The notes under the pieces are model-generated. The model did no database searches. It was not told where the DNA came from and saw only the letters and a list, made by a program, of their open reading frames with translations. A stretch of DNA of 64,000 nucleotides, taken from contig NZ_LR732469.1 in NCBI RefSeq assembly GCF_902506425.1, forward strand, positions 995,001 to 1,059,000, given 5' to 3'. The translations under genes and the position numbers were made by a program. Origin of the DNA: Novosphingobium sp. 9U. GTDB lineage: Bacteria; Pseudomonadota; Alphaproteobacteria; Sphingomonadales; Sphingomonadaceae. Shown piece by piece: positions 15,849 to 23,115 of this stretch. Positions within the stretch are counted from its first letter, which is position 1, and each line of letters begins with the position of its first letter.

Positions 15849-17390
15849 ATGGACGACACGGTGAGCGAAGAGGAGTCCACTCGCTCGGTGTGGCGCTATG
15901 CCATGGCCACCAAGGCGCACGTCGTGATCGACGCCGCCGACTATTTCGAGCTGATGCGCGATGCCATGTGCAAGGCGAAGCAGCGCGTCTTCCTCATCGG
16001 CTGGGACTTCGACACGCGCATTCTGCTCTCGTCTGGGCGCCGCTGGTGGAGCCTGAACAAGCGGGAGCGCTATCCGGCACGTCTCGGCTCCTTCATGCTC
16101 TGGCTGGCGCACCATACGCCGGAGCTGGAGATAAGGCTGCTCAAGTGGAACGTCGCGCTACTCAAGTCGGTGCTGCGCGGAACCATGGTCATCGACCTCG
16201 TGCGCTGGGCGATGAGCCGGTCGATCGACTTCAAGTTCGATTCCGCGCATCCGATCGGCTGCAGCCATCACCAAAAGATCGTCGTGATTGATGACAAGCT
16301 GGCGGTCTGCGGCGGCATCGACATGACCACCGATCGCTGGGACACGCGCGAGCACATCCACCACGACAAGCGCCGTCGCCGCCCGACCGGTCGCAGCTAC
16401 GGCCCTTGGCATGACGTGACGATGATGATGGAAGGCGATGTCGCCGGGGCTTTGGGAGAGCTCGGCCGCGACCGCTGGAAGGTTGCGGGCGGCGAGGAGA
16501 TGGCGCCATGCAAGCCGCAGGACGAGAGCGCCTGGCCCGACAAGCTCCATGCCGAGTTCGAGAATGTCGAGATCGGCATCGCTCGTACCCGCGCCGAATG
16601 GGGCGACTGCGCGCAAGTGTCCGAGATCGAGAATCTGTTCGTCGAGCAGATCGCCCGCGCCAAGCGCTTCATCTATGCGGAGACGCAGTACTTCGCATCG
16701 CGCCGGATCGCCGAGGCCATCTGCCAGCGCCTGACCGAGCCGGACCCTCCGGAGATCCTGATCGTCAATCCGATCACCGCCGATGGCTGGCTGGAGCAAG
16801 TGGCGATGGACTCCGCGCGTGCTCGCCTGGTTAGGGCAGTCGGCGAGGTCGATCATGCCGGGCGGTTCCAGATCGTCGTGCCGCATACCTCCGGCGGCAC
16901 GCCGATCTACGTCCATGCCAAGCTCACCATCATCGACGACGAAGTCTTGCGCGTCGGCTCGGCCAACATGAACAACCGCTCGATGGGTCTCGACAGCGAG
17001 TGCGACGTGTTCATCGACACCGCGCGGCCTGCCAACCGCGATGTCGGGCCCAAGATCACCGCCTTGCGCCACTCGCTGATTGCGGAGCACTGCGGCATCG
17101 ATGAGGACCAGGTCGCAGCGCTGATTGAGGAGCACGGCTCCATGGCGGCGATGATGCTGGCCATGCCGCGCGACGGCAAGCATGTGCGTCCGCTCGAACT
17201 GCCCGAGCTGAACGATGCCGAGAAGGCCCTGGCAGACAGCACGCTGCTCGATCCGGAACGCCCCGGCGAACTCTTCGAGCCGATCGACCGAAAAGGTTTG
17301 TTCCGTCGGCGCGGGGTGTTGCAGAAACCCGGTTTGCGTAAGCGCATCTCTGCCGTGAGGAAGCGCGTGACAAGGAGGAGAGTGGCATGA
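15849..17390 (+). CDS. Phospholipase D-like (HKD) protein
   Basis: A 513-aa protein with two complete HKD catalytic motifs: His141-x-Lys143-x4-Asp148 (HHQKIVVIDDK) and His356-x-Lys358-x4-Asp363 (VHAKLTIIDDE), the latter followed by GSANMNNRS. The architecture matches stand-alone bacterial phospholipase D/cardiolipin synthase-like enzymes, which hydrolyse or transfer phosphatidyl groups via a phospho-His intermediate. No signal peptide or membrane helix is evident. A basic C-terminal tail (RKRISAVRKRVTRRRVA) could bind anionic membrane or nucleic acid. The stop overlaps the folE start at ATGA. Confidence 0.88.
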   Translation: MDDTVSEEESTRSVWRYAMATKAHVVIDAADYFELMRDAMCKAKQRVFLIGWDFDTRILLSSGRRWWSLNKRERYPARLGSFMLWLAHHTPELEIRLLKWNVALLKSVLRGTMVIDLVRWAMSRSIDFKFDSAHPIGCSHHQKIVVIDDKLAVCGGIDMTTDRWDTREHIHHDKRRRRPTGRSYGPWHDVTMMMEGDVAGALGELGRDRWKVAGGEEMAPCKPQDESAWPDKLHAEFENVEIGIARTRAEWGDCAQVSEIENLFVEQIARAKRFIYAETQYFASRRIAEAICQRLTEPDPPEILIVNPITADGWLEQVAMDSARARLVRAVGEVDHAGRFQIVVPHTSGGTPIYVHAKLTIIDDEVLRVGSANMNNRSMGLDSECDVFIDTARPANRDVGPKITALRHSLIAEHCGIDEDQVAALIEEHGSMAAMMLAMPRDGKHVRPLELPELNDAEKALADSTLLDPERPGELFEPIDRKGLFRRRGVLQKPGLRKRISAVRKRVTRRRVA

Positions 17391-17995
17391 GCAGCCTGGC
17401 CGGGCCCGATGAAGACAATCCCACCGGCAAGCCGCCGGTGCCCGAGAACGTGCAGGACGCGATCCGCACGCTGATCGAATGGGCGGGCGACGACCCGAAC
17501 CGTGAGGGCCTGCTCGATACGCCCAAGCGCGTCGCGCGTGCCTGGCGCGAGTACTGCCAGGGCTACGCCGAGGATCCGGCGGTCCACCTCGAGCGCATCT
17601 TCGAGGAAGTCGGTGGCTACGATGAGGTCGTGCTGCTGAAGGACATCCCGTTTCAGTCGCACTGCGAGCACCACATGGCGCCGATCATCGGCAAGGCGGC
17701 GATCGCGTATCTGCCACGCAACCACGTGGTCGGCATCTCCAAGCTCGCGCGCGTGCTGCATGGCTATGCGCGACGCTTGCAGATCCAGGAGCGGCTGACG
17801 GCAGAGGTGGCTCAGTGCATCTGGGAGAACCTGAAGCCCCATGGCGTTGCCGTCGTGATCGAGGCGAGCCATGCCTGCATGACCGCGCGCGGCGTTCGCA
17901 CACCGGGCGTCGGAATGATCACCAGCCGAATGATGGGCACGTTCCTGGACGACACGCGCAGCCGCACCGAAGTGCTCAAGCTGATGGGCTACTGA
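17387..17995 (+). CDS. folE: GTP cyclohydrolase I
   Basis: A 202-aa enzyme converting GTP to 7,8-dihydroneopterin triphosphate, the first step of folate/pterin synthesis. Zinc ligands Cys93 and His96 (QSHCEHHMAPI) and Cys164 (ASHACMTARGV) have the same spacing as in the E. coli enzyme. The catalytic region IGKAAIAYLPRNHVVGISKLAR and the C-terminal SRMMGTFLDD are also present. It is coupled to the upstream phospholipase D-like gene by a four-base overlap, a pairing with no evident metabolic logic. folP lies elsewhere in the window (59.6 kb). Confidence 0.95.
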   Translation: MSSLAGPDEDNPTGKPPVPENVQDAIRTLIEWAGDDPNREGLLDTPKRVARAWREYCQGYAEDPAVHLERIFEEVGGYDEVVLLKDIPFQSHCEHHMAPIIGKAAIAYLPRNHVVGISKLARVLHGYARRLQIQERLTAEVAQCIWENLKPHGVAVVIEASHACMTARGVRTPGVGMITSRMMGTFLDDTRSRTEVLKLMGY

Positions 17996-18001
17996 TCGAA
18001 T

Positions 18002-18029
18002 CGCCTCCGGGCCCTTGAGCCCGGAGGCG
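18002..18029 (+). terminator. GC-rich hairpin after folE (no U-tract)
   Basis: Perfect 11-bp arms CGCCTCCGGGC (18002-18012) and GCCCGGAGGCG (18019-18029) with a six-base loop start seven bases after the folE stop. No T run follows, so termination would be inefficient or Rho-assisted, and some read-through into the membrane-protein gene is possible. Confidence 0.55.
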
Positions 18030-18049
18030 CGATCCGGCAAGCGCGTCCC

Positions 18050-19516
18050 ATGGCGCCGACCTTGCGACAGGATGACGATGCAAAGCAACCAGCGTCCGTG
18101 CCGGTTCAGCGCTCGGCGTCGCGCTGGTCGGGCTGGCTTCTGGCGCTGGTGCCGGCCGCGTGCTTGTGCGTCCTGCTTCTGCGTCCGGTGTGGGACGTAG
18201 ACATCTTCTGGCAGCTCAAGCTGGGCGAGCTGATCCTGGCGAAGGGCGGCCCGGTTCACAGCGAGCCATTTGCAGTGACCCACCTCGGCCAGGCACTGCC
18301 TTCGGTTGCGTGGCTCGGCCAGGCGGTGTTCGCCTGGGTGCGACAGCTGGGCGGATGGACCGGTCTGCGGCTGTTCGATGCGCTGTGCTGGTGCGGCGGG
18401 TTCTGGGCCGTCGCCGCCGTATGCCGCCGCAGCGGAGCGCGGGCGGGCGGCGTGGCGCTCGCCCTGGCACTCAGCTTCTTGGCGGCCCTTCCCGCGGCGA
18501 GCATCAGGCCGCAGACCTTCGGCGCGTTGTGCTTCGGGCTGTTGCTGGCGCTCCTCAAGCTGCAACTCCGGACCTGGCAGACGCTTGCCCTTGGCACCGG
18601 GCTGCTGCTGGTCTGGCAGAACCTGCATCCTTCGGTGAGCATCGGCGCCCTCGCGTTGGCAGCGCATGCGGCGGGTGGCTGGACGGCCTGGCTGCGCCAG
18701 CCCTCCAGCCAGGATCGGAGCGCACCGCCGTGGTCGTCGACATGGCTGACGCCGATCGCGCTCGCCACCATGTTCGCGACACCCGATGGCCTTGCCATTC
18801 TTGCGGTCTCTGCCCGCAATGCGCAGGCTAGCATTGCCGTCGGCGCCAGCGAGTGGCTGCCTTTGTGGACCCCGGCGAACTTCAGCAATGCCGTGCCGGT
18901 CCTGGTCCTCACGCTGGTCGCGCTGAGGCTGGCCTGGCGCAACAAGGAGCGCGTGATCTGGAGCGATCTGGCGGTCATGCTGGCGCTGCTCGCCGCCACG
19001 GTCACTGCGTATCGCTTCGTCCTGTTCTGGGCAATCGCGACCATACCGCTCGTCGCCATGCGAGCGGCGCGCCGGGACGCTCCGCGCCCGCAGCGGTGGG
19101 CGGCCCTGCTCGGAGTGGCGCTGGTGAGCGTGTTGACCCCACTGATCCGCCCGACGCACTTCTCGGACAACCTGCCCCTTGCTGCCGTAGCGCGCTTGCA
19201 GGCGGCCCACGTGCGCGGAACGATCTTCACCGAGCCCGAGTTCGGCGGCGTGCTGATCGATGCCGGTTACCCTCGCTGGCGCGTCACGCTGGACGGGCGC
19301 TACTACCGCTACACCGACGGCGAGTGGAGCCGATACGGCGACGTTCTCGCGGGCACTTATACGCTTCGGCAGATCGAGCGGCGCTACCGCCCCGCTGCCT
19401 TTCTCCTGCGTCCCAGCCACACCACCGCGCTGTGCAATGCGCTGGACCGGCCCGGCAGCGGGTGGCGGCGGATCTGGCGAGACGATGGTGCAGCGGTGTG
19501 GGTGCCGCAAGAGTAA
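18050..19516 (+). CDS. Polytopic membrane protein with GT-C-like features
   Basis: A 488-aa protein with about ten hydrophobic helices. After the first helix comes an acidic periplasmic-facing loop, RPVWDVDIFWQLKLGELIL, followed by GGPVHSEPFAVTHLGQALPS. This arrangement (Asp pairs after TM1, then a conserved W and DPFS/T-like block) resembles GT-C-fold lipid-linked sugar transferases and their uncharacterised bacterial relatives. The last ~110 residues are soluble (TIFTEPEFGGVLIDAGYPRW, DGRYYRYTDGEWSRYGD). A lipid-linked sugar donor would be expected, but this is inference from layout only. Confidence 0.6.
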   Translation: MAPTLRQDDDAKQPASVPVQRSASRWSGWLLALVPAACLCVLLLRPVWDVDIFWQLKLGELILAKGGPVHSEPFAVTHLGQALPSVAWLGQAVFAWVRQLGGWTGLRLFDALCWCGGFWAVAAVCRRSGARAGGVALALALSFLAALPAASIRPQTFGALCFGLLLALLKLQLRTWQTLALGTGLLLVWQNLHPSVSIGALALAAHAAGGWTAWLRQPSSQDRSAPPWSSTWLTPIALATMFATPDGLAILAVSARNAQASIAVGASEWLPLWTPANFSNAVPVLVLTLVALRLAWRNKERVIWSDLAVMLALLAATVTAYRFVLFWAIATIPLVAMRAARRDAPRPQRWAALLGVALVSVLTPLIRPTHFSDNLPLAAVARLQAAHVRGTIFTEPEFGGVLIDAGYPRWRVTLDGRYYRYTDGEWSRYGDVLAGTYTLRQIERRYRPAAFLLRPSHTTALCNALDRPGSGWRRIWRDDGAAVWVPQE

Positions 19517-19547
19517 GAGGCGAGGGGGCCTGACCGCGCGTCCAGAC

Positions 19548-20228
19548 TCAGCCGCCGCGCGACACCGGCACCAAGGCGCCACTGATCGCGCCCGCGTCCG
19601 CGGAGGCCAGCAGTACGATCACCTTGGCAACCGCCTCCGGGCTTACCCAGGTCGAGTTGTCGGCATCGGGCATGTCGGCGCGGTTGGTGGGTGTGTCGAT
19701 GATGCTGGGCAAGATCGCGTTGGCCGTCACGCTTGTACCTGCGAGTTCCTCGGCCAGCGCTTCGGTGAGACGGTGCACGCCCGACTTGGAAGCCGCATAG
19801 GGCGCCATGCCCATCCCGCCCTTGACCGCGCCACCGGCACCGATGTTGACGATCCGGCCCGCACTGGATTTCTTGAGTTCGGGCAGGGCGAGCTGTGTGA
19901 TTGTCGCGTTGGTAAGCAGGTTCATGGCATGCATGCGCGAGAACGAGGCGATCGAGCCGCCTTCCAGCGTCTCCCACGTGAACCCACCGGCGACGTTGAC
20001 CAGCACGTCCAAGCCGCCTTGCGCTGCCGTGACCTGCTCCAGCGCAGCCTTGGTCGCGTCGGCATCCGTCAGGTCGACGCTGCCGATGTCCAAGGCGCCG
20101 GTCAGAGGCTTTGCGGCTTGAGGCGCGAAGTCGATCCGCGCCACCTTGTCGCCCAGCGCGGCAAATGCCTCCGCCACGGCCTGACCCAGCACTCCGAAGC
20201 CGCCCGTCACGATGATCGACCGCGCCAT
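19548..20228 (-). CDS. SDR-family oxidoreductase
   Basis: A 226-aa short-chain dehydrogenase/reductase. The start is the ATG complementary to 20226-20228, preceded by a GGGGGTGAG-type ribosome site; the upstream in-frame extension is rejected. The cofactor motif TGGFGVLG lies near residue 8, NVAGG near 80, and the catalytic YAASK follows MGMAPYAASKSG. Substrate unknown. It lies 69 bp downstream of the peroxiredoxin gene in the same direction and may be co-transcribed. Divergent features within the SDR family prevent a finer call. Confidence 0.85.
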   Translation of the reverse strand: MARSIIVTGGFGVLGQAVAEAFAALGDKVARIDFAPQAAKPLTGALDIGSVDLTDADATKAALEQVTAAQGGLDVLVNVAGGFTWETLEGGSIASFSRMHAMNLLTNATITQLALPELKKSSAGRIVNIGAGGAVKGGMGMAPYAASKSGVHRLTEALAEELAGTSVTANAILPSIIDTPTNRADMPDADNSTWVSPEAVAKVIVLLASADAGAISGALVPVSRGG

Positions 20229-20297
20229 ACCACTCACCCCCGTTATAATGTCGTTGAAGCGTGGGGTGCGACCCTTCGCCGCCCCCCACACTGATCC

Positions 20298-20777
20298 TCA
20301 GAGCTGGCCCAGCATGTAGTCGGCCGAGCTGACCTCGAACTGACCCGGCTGCTCGACGTTCAGCTGCTCGACCACGCCGTCGTTGACGACCATCGAGAAG
20401 CGCTGGCCGCGCTTGCCCATGCCGAAGCCCGAGCCGTCCATGACCAGGCCGACCGCTTCGGCGAGGTCGCCATTGCCGTCTGCCAGCATGGTCACGTCGT
20501 CGCTGCCCGAAGCCTTGTTCCACGCGCCCATCACGAACGCGTCGTTGACGGCGGTGCAGGCGATCTCGTCGATGCCTTTGGCCTTCAGTTCGCCCGCCTT
20601 CTCGACGAAGCCGGGCAGGTGCTTGGCGGAGCAGGTGGGCGTGAACGCACCCGGGACCGAGAACAGCGCGACCTTCTTGCCCGCGAAGTATTCCGAAGCC
20701 TGGACCTGCTCGGGACCGCTCTCGGTCACCTTGGTCAGCTTCACGTCGGGCAGCTTGTCTCCAACGGCGATGGTCAT
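20298..20777 (-). CDS. Peroxiredoxin (Prx5/AhpE-type thioredoxin-fold peroxidase)
   Basis: A 159-aa cytoplasmic peroxidase. The catalytic motif PGAFTPTCS places the peroxidatic Cys at residue 49 with the family Pro/Thr environment. The later motif KRGQRFSMVVNDGVVEQLNV fits the Prx5 group. It reduces hydrogen peroxide and organic hydroperoxides at the expense of thiols such as glutaredoxin or thioredoxin. One other Cys lies near residue 74 (EIACTAVND); whether it acts as resolving Cys is not clear. A normal-length, complete gene. Confidence 0.93.
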   Translation of the reverse strand: MTIAVGDKLPDVKLTKVTESGPEQVQASEYFAGKKVALFSVPGAFTPTCSAKHLPGFVEKAGELKAKGIDEIACTAVNDAFVMGAWNKASGSDDVTMLADGNGDLAEAVGLVMDGSGFGMGKRGQRFSMVVNDGVVEQLNVEQPGQFEVSSADYMLGQL

Positions 20778-20952
20778 GGCATGTGTCCTTTTGCAAAAGT
20801 GAATCGCTTGGGGCGCAGATATACGGCGCTGTTGCCGGGCGGCAACGCCTGCTGGTGGTTAAAGCGGATTAGTTGCAGGCATTAAACTCCTGGTAACCAT
20901 GTGCGGGTGATCGTGCAGCGCGAGCAGTAAGTTGTGCGGGAGCTTGAGGGAA

Positions 20953-21441
20953 ATGCGAAAGAGGCCACGGGGGAAGAAGTTGCCGAGGCTGGCCGCGGCC
21001 CTCGCCTGCGGATTGTTCATCGCCACGAGGATGAGCCAGGCGGCGGCCATGCCCTCCGACGATGCAGCTGACCAGTTGCACCGGCTCGACGTGATGCTCC
21101 AGACTACCGGCAAGCATTGCAGCAAGACGCGCAGCGATTTCCGCCGCGACTATGCGGCCTTCTCGCAAGCGCATCGTGCCGCGCTGACGCAAGCCGCGCG
21201 GGAGATCCGCGGTGAGTTGGCGCAGCGCTACGGACGCGATCGCGCTACCAACGCCTTCGAGCGCATGAACATGCGGATCGCCACGCAATACCGCGGCGGT
21301 CACCCCTGGCTCGATTGCGAGGAACTGCAGACGGTTACGCGAGGGCTCGTGATGGTGCAGGGATCGGCGACCCTGGTCGAAGCTGCCGATCAGATCCTTC
21401 CGAAGCGGCGCGTTGTCAGGTTCGCCATGGCACGCAATTGA
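20953..21441 (+). CDS. Small exported protein of unknown function, 162 aa
   Basis: The chosen ATG at 20953 follows GGGAG/GAGGG purine tracts; an in-frame GTG 21 bases upstream is possible. The N-terminus is a very basic n-region (MRKRPRGKKLPR) and hydrophobic core ending in SQAAAM, a Sec signal. The mature part is charged and helical, with two cysteines (GKHCSKTRSDF and PWLDCEELQ) that could form a disulfide. I recognise no family. The gene lies just upstream of ahcY, but the operator-like palindrome between them suggests separate transcription. Confidence 0.65.
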   Translation: MRKRPRGKKLPRLAAALACGLFIATRMSQAAAMPSDDAADQLHRLDVMLQTTGKHCSKTRSDFRRDYAAFSQAHRAALTQAAREIRGELAQRYGRDRATNAFERMNMRIATQYRGGHPWLDCEELQTVTRGLVMVQGSATLVEAADQILPKRRVVRFAMARN

Positions 21442-21460
21442 GCGGCTCACCCGGCAAAGG

Positions 21461-21480
21461 ATATAAAGAAACCTTTATAT
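21461..21480. promoter_or_regulatory. Perfect operator-like palindrome upstream of ahcY
   Basis: Arms ATATAAAG (21461-21468) and CTTTATAT (21473-21480) with a four-base AAAC spacer lie 91 bp before the ahcY start, in an AT-rich island within GC-rich DNA. Twenty-base symmetry of this sort is typical of an ArsR/winged-helix homodimer operator. It resembles, from memory, sites of the SAH/SAM-responsive regulators SahR/SamR that control methionine-cycle genes in Proteobacteria. Confidence 0.6.
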
Positions 21481-21507
21481 TTGCCTCGCACTCTCGGCGT
21501 CGCTAAA

Positions 21508-21548
21508 GGGACGGTCATCCAAGGTGCGCCTCTCGTGCGTGCCGTCCC
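21508..21548 (+). other. Stem-loop in the ahcY leader
   Basis: GGGACGG (21508-21514) can pair with CCGTCCC (21542-21548) around a 27-base loop just upstream of the ahcY ribosome site (AGGAG, 21560-21564). I could not match it to the SAH or SAM-II riboswitch consensus. It may simply be leader structure. Confidence 0.35.
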
Positions 21549-21571
21549 GACGACGTACCAGGAGTGTGCCC

Positions 21572-22990
21572 GTGGCTATTGCCGAGCTGACCAAGGACTA
21601 TGCCATCGCCGACATCGGCCTGGCTGAATATGGCCGCGCCGAGATCGCGATCGCCGAAACCGAGATGCCCGGCCTGATGGCGCTCCGCCAGGAGTTCGGC
21701 GCTTCGCAGCCGCTCAAAGGCGCGCGCATCACCGGCTCGCTGCACATGACGATCCAGACCGCGGTGCTGATCGAGACGCTGGTTGCGCTCGGCGCCGACG
21801 TGCGCTGGGCGACCTGCAACATCTTCTCGACCCAAGACCACGCTGCTGCCGCCATCGCTGCTGCCGGCATTCCCGTTTACGCGATCAAGGGCGAGAGCCT
21901 CTCGGACTACTGGGACTACGTCGGCAAGATCTTCGACTGGTCGACTGAAGATGATGCGGATCTCACCGCCAACCTGATCCTCGACGATGGCGGCGATGCC
22001 ACCATGTTCGCCCTCTGGGGCGCGCGCGTCGAAGCGGGTGAGGCGCTGTTCGAGCCTGGCAATGCCGAGGAGATCGAGTTCGTCCGCGCGCTAAACGCCT
22101 TCCTCAAGGCGAAGCCCGGCTACCTGACCGCCTCGGTCAAGGCGATCAAGGGCGTTTCGGAAGAGACCACCACCGGCGTCCACCGCCTCTATCACCTCGC
22201 CAAGGAAGGCAAGCTGCCGTTCCCGGCGATCAACGTGAACGACAGCGTCACCAAGTCGAAGTTCGACAACCTGTACGGCTGTAAGGAGTCGCTGGTCGAC
22301 GCGATCCGCCGCGCCACCGACGTGATGCTGGCCGGCAAGGTCGCCTGCGTCGCCGGCTTCGGCGATGTCGGCAAGGGCTCGGCCGCGTCGCTGCGCAACG
22401 GCGGCGCCCGTGTCATGGTCACCGAGATCGATCCGATCTGCGCGCTGCAGGCGGCGATGGAGGGCTATGAGGTCGTCACCATGGAGGAGGCGGTGCAGCG
22501 CGCCGACATCTTCGTGACCGCGACCGGCAACGAAGCCGTGATCACCGCCGAGCACATGAAGGCGATGAAGCCCATGAGCATCGTGTGCAACATCGGCCAC
22601 TTCGACAGCGAGATCGCGATCAGCGCGCTCGACAACTACAAGTGGACCGAAGTGAAGCCGGGCACCGACCTTGTCGAGTTCCCCGACGGCAAGCAGATCA
22701 TCATCCTTGCCAAGGGTCGCCTGGTGAACCTGGGCTGCGCGACCGGTCACCCCAGCTTCGTAATGTCCGCCAGCTTCACCAACCAGACGCTGGCGCAGAT
22801 CGAACTGTGGACCAAGTCCGAGCAGTACCAGAACAGCGTCTACGTGCTGCCCAAGCATCTCGACGAGAAGGTCGCCGCGCTGCACTTGGAAAAGCTGGGT
22901 GTGAAGCTGACGCAGCTTTCGCAGAAGCAGGCCGACTACATCGGCGTGCCGCAGCAGGGTCCGTTCAAGGCGGATCACTACCGGTACTGA
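21572..22990 (+). CDS. ahcY: S-adenosylhomocysteine hydrolase (adenosylhomocysteinase)
   Basis: A 472-aa enzyme that splits S-adenosylhomocysteine into adenosine and homocysteine and so relieves inhibition of methyltransferases, including DNA methylation. GTG 21572 is chosen because AGGAG lies seven bases upstream and the homologous N-terminus begins there. NAD-binding [10 protein letters not shown], catalytic [19 protein letters not shown] and DDGGD segments and the conserved C-terminal KADHYRY are all present. The ~40-residue insert ([20 protein letters not shown]) is typical of many proteobacterial forms. It is the first gene of the block leading to divL. Confidence 0.97.
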   Translation: MAIAELTKDYAIADIGLAEYGRAEIAIAETEMPGLMALRQEFGASQPLKGARITGSLHMTIQTAVLIETLVALGADVRWATCNIFSTQDHAAAAIAAAGIPVYAIKGESLSDYWDYVGKIFDWSTEDDADLTANLILDDGGDATMFALWGARVEAGEALFEPGNAEEIEFVRALNAFLKAKPGYLTASVKAIKGVSEETTTGVHRLYHLAKEGKLPFPAINVNDSVTKSKFDNLYGCKESLVDAIRRATDVMLAGKVACVAGFGDVGKGSAASLRNGGARVMVTEIDPICALQAAMEGYEVVTMEEAVQRADIFVTATGNEAVITAEHMKAMKPMSIVCNIGHFDSEIAISALDNYKWTEVKPGTDLVEFPDGKQIIILAKGRLVNLGCATGHPSFVMSASFTNQTLAQIELWTKSEQYQNSVYVLPKHLDEKVAALHLEKLGVKLTQLSQKQADYIGVPQQGPFKADHYRY

Positions 22991-22997
22991 GCGGAGT

Positions 22998-23029
22998 GGG
23001 AGCAGGATAGGAGATCCTATCCTGCTCCC
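22998..23029 (+). terminator. Strong palindromic hairpin after ahcY (no U-tract)
   Basis: Arms GGGAGCAGGATAGG (22998-23011) and CCTATCCTGCTCCC (23016-23029) pair over 14 bp with a four-base loop, starting seven bases after the ahcY stop. No T run follows, so it could act as a Rho-dependent terminator, RNA-stabilising hairpin or DNA site. Confidence 0.55.
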
Positions 23030-23115
23030 TCGCGCGACACCTTTGGGGAAGCGTTGAGCATCCTTCTGCTCCGCCCCATTGTCTTAGCCGGCCACCCGCC
23101 GCATAGCCCGACAGA

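Noticed and set aside
16907-19582. An 891-codon open frame on the minus strand across the phospholipase D, folE and membrane-protein genes
   Set aside because: Composition is Arg/Gln/His/Ala-rich without any domain, and it is antisense to three well-supported genes; long antisense frames are expected in GC-rich DNA.
19384-20796. A 470-codon minus-strand frame spanning the SDR and peroxiredoxin genes
   Set aside because: It is another frame of two genes with intact catalytic motifs; low-complexity Gly/Arg-rich translation.
21481-21571. A SAH or SAM-II riboswitch before ahcY
   Set aside because: The conserved cores of these classes were looked for and not found; only a simple stem is visible.
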